NCBI GenBank assembly: GCA_002011125.2
Contig: MTMF02000009.1
Span: forward strand, 1,208,989-1,272,988
Length of the DNA stretch: 64,000 nucleotides
Direction: 5' to 3'
Origin: Candidatus Hydrothermarchaeum profundi
Lineage (GTDB): Archaea > Hydrothermarchaeota > Hydrothermarchaeia > Hydrothermarchaeales > Hydrothermarchaeaceae
The translations under genes and the position numbers were made by a program. Position 1 is the first letter of the stretch, and each line of letters begins with the position of its first letter. Shown piece by piece: positions 25,422-34,052 of the stretch. A model generated the notes under the pieces. It saw only the letters and a program-made list of their open reading frames with translations, did no database searches and was not told the DNA's origin.

Positions 25422-26492
25422 ATGAAATTGGCCATCCTCACTTCTCGATTTCCTCTTAAGGATATTGGAGGGGCAGAGCTCGCGGCTCATTATATTGGAA
25501 AATATGCTTCCATAGAGAACGAGGTATTCATATTAACCAGAAGGCAATTGAAGCCATTAAGAGACGGCTATAGGGTTAGGATGGTAAGATATATCGGAGT
25601 CCCAGCAATCATGAGGTATATATCCACGGTCGTAACTCTTACCATTGAAACAGTGAGGATTAAACCTCAAGCCATCTTCGCTGAGATGTTATACTCTGCC
25701 GGTATGGCGGCAGTGCTATCAGGAAAATTGCTAAGAGTACCAGTTTTTATTCACCCAGGTGGCGAAATTTACTGGACAAGTAAATGGAATTTTTTTGTAC
25801 GATATGTTTTAACCAATGCCACCTTAGTTCTAGCTTTGACCGAGCATATGAAAAAAGAAATTCTAAGATTTGCTCCCCATGCCAACGTAGAAGTATTGCC
25901 AAACGGTGTCGACTTAAAAACCATAGAGATTATTGAAGGTGCAACCGTAAAGCACCCTTGCATACTTTACGCCGGTAGGATGGAAAAAATAAAGGGAGTA
26001 GAGTACCTCATAGGCGCATTTTCAGCTGTAAAGGAGAAAATACCCACTGCGCACCTCTATATAATAGGCTCCGGCCTACTGGAAAGAAACCTCAAGAAGC
26101 TGGCAGATAGGCAAGGTATAGCCAATGTTCATTTTCTAGGCATGCTAGAAAACAGGTTAGTACTCTCATATATGAAATCCTGCGATGTCTTCGTCTTACC
26201 TAGTCTGACTGAGGGATTCCCCTTGGTTTTGGTTGAAGCTATGGCATGTGGAGCTCCTATTGTGGCTACGAATGTAAAAGGTATAAATGAAATTATCGAA
26301 GATGGGAAAAATGGCTTCCTCGTTGGGGCCAAGGATGAAGATGCATTAGCGTCAAAAATAATCACTATATTAACCGATAGCAATCTGAAAAAAGATATTT
26401 CTAAGAACAACGTTGAAAAATCTAGAGAATATGATTGGAAGACAATAACAAAGAAACTAATGGAGAAATTTTCGGAATATGCGACTAAGTAA
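25422..26492 (+). CDS. GT4 family glycosyltransferase
   Basis: 356 residues beginning 'MKLAILTSRFPLKDIGGAELAAHYIGKYA'; an 18-codon upstream extension to 25368 has no homology features and would precede the TATA box. Donor-domain motifs: 'ILYAGRMEKIKGVEYLIGAFSAV', 'HLYIIGSGLLERNLKKL', 'CDVFVLPSLTEGFPLVLVEAMACGAPIVATNVKGINEII' with E-x7-E. First gene of a four-gene operon (GT4, PMT-like, GT2, DUF2304) with overlaps or 2-bp spacing. Confidence 0.9.
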   Translation: MKLAILTSRFPLKDIGGAELAAHYIGKYASIENEVFILTRRQLKPLRDGYRVRMVRYIGVPAIMRYISTVVTLTIETVRIKPQAIFAEMLYSAGMAAVLSGKLLRVPVFIHPGGEIYWTSKWNFFVRYVLTNATLVLALTEHMKKEILRFAPHANVEVLPNGVDLKTIEIIEGATVKHPCILYAGRMEKIKGVEYLIGAFSAVKEKIPTAHLYIIGSGLLERNLKKLADRQGIANVHFLGMLENRLVLSYMKSCDVFVLPSLTEGFPLVLVEAMACGAPIVATNVKGINEIIEDGKNGFLVGAKDEDALASKIITILTDSNLKKDISKNNVEKSREYDWKTITKKLMEKFSEYATK

Positions 26493-27948
26493 ATACGACA
26501 AATTTGCTATATTAGTAGCAGTAGTATACTCCCTTATCATATTCTTTATTTCACCCATTCAACTCCCTATTGTAGATGATGCTGGATATGCAGATGTCGC
26601 GCAGAGCATCTTTCTTAGACATTCTTTCCAGACCAATTTTGAAACAGATGTGATAACTGCTCCAGGATTGCCCTTCCTTTTAGCCGGAGCAATGTTTCTC
26701 TTTGGGAATTTATTTATTAAGTCTTTTTTAGTCATCATATCTTTTTCCACAATTATTTCTGCCTATTTACTTGTAAAAGAACTTAAAAATGAGAGAATAG
26801 CGTTCTTTTCATCTTTATTCATGATTTTTATACCGGAGTTCATATGGGCGTCTGGAGTACTACTGTCTGATGTACCTTTCCTACCTTTTCTATTCATGGC
26901 GATGTATTTTTACTTAAAGACACTAAAAGGAGGTAAAAATCTCTCGGCCGCTCTTTGTGGGATTTTCACAGGCGTTTCTATTCTAATAAGATATGTTGGA
27001 TTAGTGTTGCCGTTCATATTCCTCATTCACTACTTGACAGTGAGGCATAAGATGAGGGTATCCTTTACGCAAGTACTCCTCTTCATTCTATTACTCCTGT
27101 CCTCTCTAGCTCCGTGGACTTTAAGGGAGATATCATTTGGCACTTATCCCGGTGCAAGCCATATTGAACGCTTTGAAAAAAGCGAGGTATATGGCGTTTT
27201 TGATATTGAAGTATACTCCGTAAACTATCCTTCTGGGAGCATACGGGAAAGGGGAATTGATATAAACATTAAGACTCCCGTAGAGGCTTTTCTGACTACA
27301 AGAATATTCGGTATAATGATTCTCTATTTGACTCCTGTAGTTGTTATAGTATTTGTAGTTAGACTTTTTAAGATGAAGTATTCATGGGAAGATAAGCTTT
27401 TATTGCTCTGGATTGGAATTTTTATATTGTTTCATATTTTCGTTCCTAACGATTTTTCTGTAAGGTATATATTGCCATTCTCACTTCCGCTTATGGTCAT
27501 ATTTAGTGAGGCAATGCTGGAAATAATACACCGAAAAATAATCATAGCACTTGTTTTAGGAGTTTTTATTATATCATCAAGTACGCTAATGTTCCATGAT
27601 TATAATAATAGGTGGAAAAAAGCAGATACTACGGTTTACATGGAAGCTGGAAAATGGTTGAAAGAAAATACTGAGGAGACGCAAGTAATTTACGGCTTCG
27701 GTGTATCCGAGGGAGCTATACCTTTCTATGCTAATAGGAAATACATTTCACTAGGAGATCCAACTACAACGGAGGATATAATGAGGATAAAAAAAGTCAA
27801 TCCTGAAATATTGCTGGTAGGAAAAATGGAACCGATTTTTCACAGGAAGTTCAATGAAACTAAAGTGATTAACCAGCTTGGAGACTATCATCTTGTGAAA
27901 TCCTTTGAAGATAACAATTTTTATGTCCATATCTATGTGAGGAGGTAG
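26479..27948 (+). CDS. PMT/ArnT-like membrane glycosyltransferase
   Basis: 489 residues, about 10-11 membrane helices to residue 375 and a short soluble tail. 'IQLPIVDDAGYADVAQSIFLRHSF' in the first external loop carries the conserved acidic pair of GT-C enzymes, and 'FFSSLFMIFIPEFIWASGVLLSDVPFLPFLFMAMYFYLKTL' is typical of the PMT_2 family. Expected to use a polyprenyl-phosphate sugar donor, plausibly made by the GT2 encoded next. Overlaps the upstream GT4 gene by 14 bp. Confidence 0.8.
   Translation: MRLSKYDKFAILVAVVYSLIIFFISPIQLPIVDDAGYADVAQSIFLRHSFQTNFETDVITAPGLPFLLAGAMFLFGNLFIKSFLVIISFSTIISAYLLVKELKNERIAFFSSLFMIFIPEFIWASGVLLSDVPFLPFLFMAMYFYLKTLKGGKNLSAALCGIFTGVSILIRYVGLVLPFIFLIHYLTVRHKMRVSFTQVLLFILLLLSSLAPWTLREISFGTYPGASHIERFEKSEVYGVFDIEVYSVNYPSGSIRERGIDINIKTPVEAFLTTRIFGIMILYLTPVVVIVFVVRLFKMKYSWEDKLLLLWIGIFILFHIFVPNDFSVRYILPFSLPLMVIFSEAMLEIIHRKIIIALVLGVFIISSSTLMFHDYNNRWKKADTTVYMEAGKWLKENTEETQVIYGFGVSEGAIPFYANRKYISLGDPTTTEDIMRIKKVNPEILLVGKMEPIFHRKFNETKVINQLGDYHLVKSFEDNNFYVHIYVRR
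27939..27946 (+). promoter_or_regulatory. Strong Shine-Dalgarno fixing a TTG start
   Basis: GAGGAGGT sits 4 nt before TTG 27951, inside the end of the previous gene. It supports initiation at a TTG codon. Confidence 0.7.
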
Positions 27949-27950
27949 CC

Positions 27951-28619
27951 TTGATAGTAGCTGTTATCCCGGTGTATAACGAAGCATCTACTATTTCACG
28001 TGTAGTTGAGGAAACTAAGAAATATGTGGACTTAGTAGTAGTGGTAGACGATGGCTCTACCGATGGTACTCGAAAAGTGTTAAAAAATTTAAACGGCAAG
28101 GTATTTGTTCATACGCACATCGTTAATAGAGGGGTGGGAGCAGCAACGGCTACCGGTATAACGGCTGCATTGAACTCTGGAGCGGATATTATAGTAACTT
28201 TAGATGCAGACCTTCAGCATAAACCAAGAGATATTCCTAGATTAATCGAACCTATAGTTCGTGGAGAGGCAGATGTTGTTATAGGCTCAAGGTTCAAGAA
28301 GCCTCCTCAGGGCATGCCGTTTACCAAGATAATTGGTAACAAACTGTTGAATTTTATTACTAAGGTATTATATGGATTTGAAAGTACTGATACGCAGAGT
28401 GGATTTAAAGCGTTTAGTAGAAAAGCGGCATCAAAAATTGAGATTACAGTTGATAAATATGGATTCTGCTCAGAAATAATAGGGGAGATTAAGAAAAATA
28501 ATCTGAAGATGAAAGAGGTTCCCATAGATGTTATATATTTAGATAAACAAAAAGGAACCAGTATAATAGACGGCATTGGAATAGCCGTTGATTTGATACT
28601 TAAGAGGTTTAGCAGATGA
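27951..28619 (+). CDS. Polyprenyl-phosphate GT2 (DPM synthase-like), TTG start
   Basis: 222 residues consisting of the catalytic domain alone: 'IVAVIPVYNEASTISRVVEETKKYVDLVVVVDDGSTDGT', 'TLDADLQHKPRDIPRLIEPIV', 'VVIGSRF', 'STDTQSGFKAFSRKA'. This matches dolichyl-phosphate mannose/glucose synthases that load the donor for PMT-like enzymes. It lacks membrane helices; the next gene encodes a DUF2304 membrane protein that may anchor it. The start codon is TTG, preceded by GAGGAGGT. It overlaps the next gene by 4 bp. Confidence 0.9.
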   Translation: MIVAVIPVYNEASTISRVVEETKKYVDLVVVVDDGSTDGTRKVLKNLNGKVFVHTHIVNRGVGAATATGITAALNSGADIIVTLDADLQHKPRDIPRLIEPIVRGEADVVIGSRFKKPPQGMPFTKIIGNKLLNFITKVLYGFESTDTQSGFKAFSRKAASKIEITVDKYGFCSEIIGEIKKNNLKMKEVPIDVIYLDKQKGTSIIDGIGIAVDLILKRFSR

Positions 28620-28945
28620 CATTAATACAAATCCTAGGTCTCTTCGTACTTATTGGAATCCTTTTCTATCTTATTAAAAGTGCAAAAAAAAGAGTAGATG
28701 CTGCCATTTTGTTAACTATAATGATTTTTGTGTTGTTGCTCATCATAGCTATTATCCCACAGAAACTTGAGAGTTTTTTAGAGCAGATTGGGTTCTGGAG
28801 ACCCTTTGATGCATTTTTGACACTACTTTCCACGACATCCTTAATTTTAGCATTAAAAATATATCTGAAACAAAAAGAAGCAGAAAAAGCAATCACAAAG
28901 ATTATTCAACACTTGGCATTAAACAAGGAAAAAGAAAATAAGTGA
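28616..28945 (+). CDS. DUF2304 small membrane protein
   Basis: 109 residues with three hydrophobic helices (about 4-20, 28-48, 66-84) and a charged C-terminal helix 'LKIYLKQKEAEKAITKIIQHLA', the standard DUF2304 layout. In archaea and bacteria such genes almost always follow a DPM-type GT2 gene, as here with an ATGA overlap. A role as membrane partner for the GT2 is inferred, not demonstrated. Confidence 0.8.
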   Translation: MTLIQILGLFVLIGILFYLIKSAKKRVDAAILLTIMIFVLLLIIAIIPQKLESFLEQIGFWRPFDAFLTLLSTTSLILALKIYLKQKEAEKAITKIIQHLALNKEKENK

Positions 28946-28988
28946 AATCTCTTTCTTTAGCATAATTTTATGGACAAACCTTCTCATT

Positions 28989-30566
28989 TTATATTTTTTT
29001 CGTCTTCTTTAAGTATCTTATTTTGTCTTTAATACGTTTTTTCTCATTTTCATTTGATTTTTGGTACACAATAGATCTTTTTGCAGGATCGCTATCTGCT
29101 CTAAAAATCTCTTTTAGGACTCTACCGTCCATATCAGTAGGTATTGATACATCTAGGAGATGCAGAACAGTCGGAGCAATATCAAATATTGTCGCACTAG
29201 TGATTTTTTTCCCACTTCTAAAATCAGGGCCGTATCCAACGAAAATTCCATTTAGTCTATGGGATCCTGTATGAGTTAAAGAAAATGGCTCATTTTTAAA
29301 TAAATAGTTCTTATTTAAGTTTTCCTCTATAATGCAACTCCAATCGTTTATCGTAAATAAGATATCTGGGAGTGTATCTATTTTATCTCCATTATATATC
29401 TTATAAGGATCAAAAAATTTTACTTTAAGATCCTCTCTAATATCTTTATTAATTCTTTTTAGCCCGCTTATAAGTTCGTGTTTCAAATTTTCGAAATTTT
29501 TTGTATTTCTCTTTATATAAATCGCCCCAAAGGGGATAGTATGTCCTATCGAGTAAGCCTTACTTTTTTCAAAATTTATCTGATTCAATGTCGAACCAAT
29601 AATTTCATCACGAATATTTTTAAACATACTTTGAGGTATGAGCTTTTCAAAAACCGAGTAGATATTTCTTAAAAATATTTCATATTTATGGAATATGGCG
29701 TGAAATCCTGACGAAAAGTTTCTCTTTTTACATAAATATCCCTGCCTTTCTAGCCATTTTGCTAAGTTAAAACAGCCTAATTGCGGTCCAAAACCATGAT
29801 CTGAAACAATCAAGATATTTGTGTCTTTACCTACTTTTTTAATGATTTTCGTAAGTGCTAAATCAAACTCGGTCCAAAAACTTAGTAATTTTTCCTCATA
29901 TTCATTTTTGCCAGGATATAATGGATGTTTTTTATCAATATACATCCACATACTGTGTTGAATCCAATCCGTAAGTGAAAATATAGATATCGCAAGACTC
30001 CATTCATACTTTTCAAGTAAATAAAGGTCAACTTTGAGCTTATTGGCTAAAAATTCCTTAATATCTTTCAGATACTTGTTAAAATCTTTATATCTCATAT
30101 AATCTAGATCAATTCTATAGTTTGGTGCAATTTCGAGTATCTCTTGCTTGACGTTTTTAGGAAAAGTAAATTCATCTGCCACAGCAGAACCCAGTCCGGA
30201 TATAAGTATCCCATTTATATTATAGGGGGGATATACCATTGGATAATTGATTATTATTTTTTTTGAGTTGATGCATTCCCAAAAAGGTCTATTTTTCCTA
30301 AAATCATTAGAATTAATAGGTCTTAGTGCATTCCCCTCCTTGATTAGGAAATCGATAACCCCCGTTTTTCCAGGATTTTTGCCGGTTGCTAATGACAGCC
30401 AACTCGCTCCTGTTACGGGGGGAATCGTTGATTTCAAATCTCCAGCTATGCCATTACTTACTAATCTTTTAAGAGTGGGCATTACGTTGGCATTGCATAG
30501 TGGCTCTAAGACGGACCATGTCCCTCCATCTATACCAATAATTAAAAGTTTTCTATTATTACACAT
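28989..30566 (-). CDS. Alkaline phosphatase superfamily phosphodiesterase/phosphotransferase
   Basis: 525 residues. The metal site opens with 'LLIIGIDGGTWSVLEPL'; the nucleophile region is 'TIPPVTGASWLSLATGKNPGKTGVIDF'; later metal ligands fall in 'ILIVSDHGFGPQLGCFNLAKWL' and 'LTHTGSHRLNGIFVGYGPDF'. This is the type I phosphodiesterase/nucleotide pyrophosphatase group, common in archaeal polysaccharide loci. No signal peptide is obvious, so a cytoplasmic nucleotide-sugar or lipid-phosphate substrate is possible. Monocistronic on the minus strand, convergent with the DUF2304 operon. Confidence 0.82.
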   Translation of the reverse strand: MCNNRKLLIIGIDGGTWSVLEPLCNANVMPTLKRLVSNGIAGDLKSTIPPVTGASWLSLATGKNPGKTGVIDFLIKEGNALRPINSNDFRKNRPFWECINSKKIIINYPMVYPPYNINGILISGLGSAVADEFTFPKNVKQEILEIAPNYRIDLDYMRYKDFNKYLKDIKEFLANKLKVDLYLLEKYEWSLAISIFSLTDWIQHSMWMYIDKKHPLYPGKNEYEEKLLSFWTEFDLALTKIIKKVGKDTNILIVSDHGFGPQLGCFNLAKWLERQGYLCKKRNFSSGFHAIFHKYEIFLRNIYSVFEKLIPQSMFKNIRDEIIGSTLNQINFEKSKAYSIGHTIPFGAIYIKRNTKNFENLKHELISGLKRINKDIREDLKVKFFDPYKIYNGDKIDTLPDILFTINDWSCIIEENLNKNYLFKNEPFSLTHTGSHRLNGIFVGYGPDFRSGKKITSATIFDIAPTVLHLLDVSIPTDMDGRVLKEIFRADSDPAKRSIVYQKSNENEKKRIKDKIRYLKKTKKI

Positions 30567-30755
30567 TTTTCTTTATAAAAAGTACTCTATTTCTTTTAAG
30601 CTATTACAATTTCTATATTTAGTGTAATATCTTGAAATTTAACATACTTTTTACATTTAAAACATACTGGATTCCATTTTTTCATAGACGTTATATTACC
30701 TAGATGATGGTTTGGTATAGCGTTTGTATTCTTGATTGTTGCATGTATAAATTAA

Positions 30756-30953
30756 TTAAAGATAACCAAGTTTTTGGAGGCGCTTTTTTATTTTCTCTTC
30801 ATCTTCTTCGGTCAGGCGCTCTTCATCTTCTTCCTCTTTAACGATCTCTTCAAGAACGAATGTTATATACTCTGAAACGGATTTGAATTCTGTACCTCTA
30901 ATCCTTTTTTCAATTTTTCTATATAGTTCTGGAGATATCTGAATTTTTTTCAT
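30756..30953 (-). CDS. Small ribbon-helix-helix-like DNA-binding protein
   Basis: 65 residues. 'MKKIQISPELYRKIEKRIRGTEFKSVSEYITFVLEEIVKEEE' fits the CopG/MetJ ribbon-helix-helix pattern (beta strand, helix, turn, helix), followed by a highly acidic tail ('EEEDEERLTEEDEEKIKKRLQKLGYL'). Probable dimeric transcription regulator. No toxin-like partner is adjacent (189 bp and 184 bp gaps without genes flank it), so an antitoxin role is not supported. It could control part of the glycosylation island. Confidence 0.7.
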   Translation of the reverse strand: MKKIQISPELYRKIEKRIRGTEFKSVSEYITFVLEEIVKEEEDEERLTEEDEEKIKKRLQKLGYL

Positions 30954-31137
30954 CTATTTAAAATTAATAGGTATTGAATAAAAGTTTTTGTTCGTCTAAT
31001 TATCCTCAATTATTTATAAATGGAGATATACAAATCAACTATATTAAATTTCAATAGACTGAGAGGAGTAAAGGCTCTCACATAATAACTCAACTAAAAC
31101 TCAGTTTTGATAATTTCACAAAAGAGAAAAAAAGATG

Positions 31138-32166
31138 TTAAATAAATCTTTTGATAAAACTCCAATAGCAATTTAGAATAGGGTTAAGAATTTTATCTAA
31201 TAGTGGATTTTTAATGCCGCTAAAATCTATAGTACCAACATAAAGTTTCACTATTTCTGAATCAGGTACTTTTCTTTTTGATTGAATTTCTGATCTTTTT
31301 TTTAATGTCTTTCTAATGTATTTTAGATTCCACAGATATCCTTTAACTTTCATCCAAAACCAGCCGGTAATTAGAGCATAACTAAGGATGGATAACTCTA
31401 AAATGAGTAAAGCTGGGGAAATAAGTAATAGAGTCTTCAAGTTATAATTTTTTAGGAGTGTCGTAATCCTATTTCTTTCTAAATAGTAGAGCTTGATTTT
31501 ATTATTAAGATTAAAGGCATATTTGTGGTAGACAATAGATCTAGGAGCAAAATAAATCTTATATCCTGCTAATCTAGTTCTCCAGCTTAAGTCACTATCT
31601 TCACAATAAATAAAATAATCTTCATCAAATAATCCTACTTTTTCCAAAACTTCTCTTTTAAATAGGGAATACCCGCCACAGGCAAAGCTAATTTCTCTTT
31701 TGCCATATTGCCCTTTATCTTCATCGTTGAACCCAATTGACCAAGCATGCCCTAAGTAATTAAGGACTCCACCAGCGGAATCTAAAATATCCCGATTATC
31801 AAATAAAAGGGCTTTGGATGTGCAAGCTCCAATTTCGGGATTAGACTCAGCCACTTTTATAAGCTCCCCAAGCCAGTTTCTATCGACTTCTGTATCTGGG
31901 TTCAGAAAGGCGATATAATCAACTTTATTTTCTAATGCAACTTTAGCAGCTAGATTATTTCCCTTGGCAAATCCGTAATTTTTCTTATTTTCTAAGATTT
32001 TTACTGTGGGAAATTTTTTTTTAACAAAATTTACACTTTCATCGGTAGATCCATTATCACTCAAAATTATCTCAAAATCCTTAAATGTTTGGTTCAGTAG
32101 ACTCGGCAAACAAGTTTCTAAGTGATGCTTCTCATTTGTATTTAAAACAATCACACAAGCTTTCAT
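31138..32166 (-). CDS. GT2 family glycosyltransferase (rhamnosyltransferase-like)
   Basis: 342 residues: 'ACVIVLNTNEKHHLETCLPSLLNQTFKDFEIILSDNGSTDESV', 'KNYGFAKGNNLAAKVA', DTE replacing DxD in 'FLNPDTEVDRNWLGEL', and 'IYCEDSDLSWRTRLAGYKI'. This is the WbbL/rhamnosyltransferase-like GT2 subgroup. A hydrophobic segment near 250-275 ('LLLISPALLILELSILSYALI') suggests membrane contact. Nearest gene on its strand is the deacetylase, 48 bp upstream, so it may end that operon. Confidence 0.87.
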   Translation of the reverse strand: MKACVIVLNTNEKHHLETCLPSLLNQTFKDFEIILSDNGSTDESVNFVKKKFPTVKILENKKNYGFAKGNNLAAKVALENKVDYIAFLNPDTEVDRNWLGELIKVAESNPEIGACTSKALLFDNRDILDSAGGVLNYLGHAWSIGFNDEDKGQYGKREISFACGGYSLFKREVLEKVGLFDEDYFIYCEDSDLSWRTRLAGYKIYFAPRSIVYHKYAFNLNNKIKLYYLERNRITTLLKNYNLKTLLLISPALLILELSILSYALITGWFWMKVKGYLWNLKYIRKTLKKRSEIQSKRKVPDSEIVKLYVGTIDFSGIKNPLLDKILNPILNCYWSFIKRFI

Positions 32167-32214
32167 ACCATCACTTTATTTTCTAAAATTATATAAAGTA
32201 ACATTAATTTACTA

Positions 32215-33063
32215 CTATAAAAGTTCCTTTAATGGCACGAAGTTAAATTTTTTAAAAAGCTCTTCTAGCTTATTTATAGTTGTATGGATCCCATAATAAC
32301 TTATGAAACTGTTCCACTTGGAAATTCCAAGCCTTGGTGTTGATGGGTAAATATCCCTAGGGTGTACATATATGATTGCAGGCCGTCCTTCTTTATTCAC
32401 TTTTTCCACACTATATTTTAGGAACCACTTAGGTAGTACTCGCAGATAGAATCCGCCAGAAAAAGGAATTTTGAACCCGAATTTCTTTAATATCGTAATG
32501 GGAAACTCTACTAAATTCCTATCCGCCTCTAATGTAATATCTTCTCTAGAAGGACTATAGGGGTATAATGGAGCATTAGAGATACCATAAATAGTGGTCT
32601 TCATAGGGAAAACACTTGAATCATACCTATATCCAAATTCCTCTAAGATATCCAATGCCCATTTAGTGCTATTATTCAAAGAGAAATTTGATGCCCGATA
32701 GCCTAGTGGCTTTCTACCGGTTATATCCTGTAGTAAATTGGTGCTTTTTTCGATTTCCTCTCTGAACTCTTCTTGGGTCATTTTATGAAGTGGTCTGTGG
32801 GAATAACCATGGGATGCGATTTCATGTTCCTTAGATATTTCTTTAATGAGTTCTAGATGTTTCTCAGCTAACTTGCCCAGTACAAAAAAAGTTGCTTTAA
32901 CATGATATTTTTTAAGCAATTCCAAAAGAGGCTTTACGGACTCTAGTACTTGATCTTCAAACTCTGGCGAAGACTCTGCCCACCGAATATTATTTGGTAG
33001 TGCTTTATAGAGGTACTCATTACACCACCAGAACTCTAGGTCAACAGTTAATGAATTTTTCAT
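32215..33063 (-). CDS. Polysaccharide deacetylase (NodB homology, DUF3473-like)
   Basis: 282 residues from ATG 33063, which follows the FemAB stop by 5 bp with AGGAT upstream; an extension to 33093 would overlap FemAB. Catalytic features: 'LTVDLEFWW' (the metal-binding Asp region), 'KATFFVLGKLAEKHLELIKEISKEHEIASHGYSHRPLH' with HxxxH, 'GYRASNFS', and the C-terminal 'FPITILKKFGFKIPFSGGFYLRVLP' and 'IYVHPRDI' typical of the XrtA/PEP-CTERM-associated deacetylase group. It likely removes N-acetyl groups from a glycan or lipid-linked sugar. Encoded with two FemAB-type genes, as in bacterial exopolysaccharide loci. Confidence 0.87.
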   Translation of the reverse strand: MKNSLTVDLEFWWCNEYLYKALPNNIRWAESSPEFEDQVLESVKPLLELLKKYHVKATFFVLGKLAEKHLELIKEISKEHEIASHGYSHRPLHKMTQEEFREEIEKSTNLLQDITGRKPLGYRASNFSLNNSTKWALDILEEFGYRYDSSVFPMKTTIYGISNAPLYPYSPSREDITLEADRNLVEFPITILKKFGFKIPFSGGFYLRVLPKWFLKYSVEKVNKEGRPAIIYVHPRDIYPSTPRLGISKWNSFISYYGIHTTINKLEELFKKFNFVPLKELL

Positions 33064-33068
33064 TTTAA

Positions 33069-34052
33069 TTATCCTATTTGCTTTATTAACCAAGGCCCGA
33101 GTTTTTTTGCCAAGAAGTTCGGCATTAGTTTACTCCAAAGCTTAGAAATACCTCTATACCTTATTTCTTGTCTCTCCTTTAATTCCCTTTTGTAAAATTT
33201 ATAATAGTAAGTCATAGGAACTTCTTCGCCACCCCAGCCCTTTTTAAAGGAATAGACGCCTGAATCTTTCCTAGTCCTCCCGAAATCGAAAACTTTTAAT
33301 CCTGAATCGCATCCTTCTTTGATCATAGACCATAAAAGTAGATTATTAGGTCTTAGATTTTGGTATTTAAGAGAAGAGGTACTAGAATAATAGTAAATTA
33401 TGTCTTCGAAAATAAAAAAAAGCATGCCTGCGATGCGGGTACCCTTATATTCTGCAAGCCTTATTTTACACGTAGGGAGCTTTGAGAGTCTTTCAAAAAA
33501 ATAATATGATTGGGGAGGGCTGCCCAGCTTCTTCATGGTTTCTAAATATAGGTTATAAAAATCCTTTAAATCCATAGAATTACTAGCTTTTTTTACTTCT
33601 ACTCCACTCTTCTTGGCCTTCCTAACCGCATTTCTAGTTTTTTTGTTTAGATTTCTCCAGATCTCTTTCTCTCCCTTACTTAACTCCAGTTTAAAGGTAC
33701 AGTAATCTATTCTACTTTTGAAGCCATTTTCAATGAGAATATTTGTTAATTCACCTCGAGGGCATCTAACCTCAATAAAGTCTAAATTTAGCTCTCTACA
33801 AATATTCCAGAGAACTCCGATCAATTTCTCAACTTCCGTCACTTCCCCACATGGTCCCCCATAGTCAGAGAAGGGAAGAGATATCAATCTATTCCCAAAA
33901 AGCCTACTTTTTACTAAGGCGAGAGGGAATATGGCCCTATCTTCCTTCAGCTTAAAAATCCTATATCCATGAATATCTTCTAGCACCTTAAGCCAAGCTT
34001 CCGATAAGAAGAAGCTACCTTCATATTCACTTATGATGTTATTCCACTCCAT
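33069..34052 (-). CDS. FemAB/GNAT acyltransferase (exopolysaccharide-associated type)
   Basis: 327 residues with the FemAB-like double-GNAT layout: N-terminal 'GSFFLSEAWLKVLEDIHGYRIFKL', then 'EIWRNLNKKTRNAVRKAKKSGVEVKKA', the family signature, and 'RIAGMLFFIFEDIIYYYSSTSSLKYQNLRPNNLLLWSMIKEG' with 'FDFGRTRKDSGVYSFKKGWGGEEV' at the acyl-binding end. Bacterial FemAB proteins add amino acids to peptidoglycan from aminoacyl-tRNA; archaea lack that polymer, so the acceptor is probably a surface glycan or lipid. Overlaps the upstream FemAB paralogue by one base (TGATG). Confidence 0.85.
   Translation of the reverse strand: MEWNNIISEYEGSFFLSEAWLKVLEDIHGYRIFKLKEDRAIFPLALVKSRLFGNRLISLPFSDYGGPCGEVTEVEKLIGVLWNICRELNLDFIEVRCPRGELTNILIENGFKSRIDYCTFKLELSKGEKEIWRNLNKKTRNAVRKAKKSGVEVKKASNSMDLKDFYNLYLETMKKLGSPPQSYYFFERLSKLPTCKIRLAEYKGTRIAGMLFFIFEDIIYYYSSTSSLKYQNLRPNNLLLWSMIKEGCDSGLKVFDFGRTRKDSGVYSFKKGWGGEEVPMTYYYKFYKRELKERQEIRYRGISKLWSKLMPNFLAKKLGPWLIKQIG

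Noticed and set aside
30756-30953. Toxin-antitoxin module
   Set aside because: The ribbon-helix-helix protein has no adjacent toxin-like ORF on either side.
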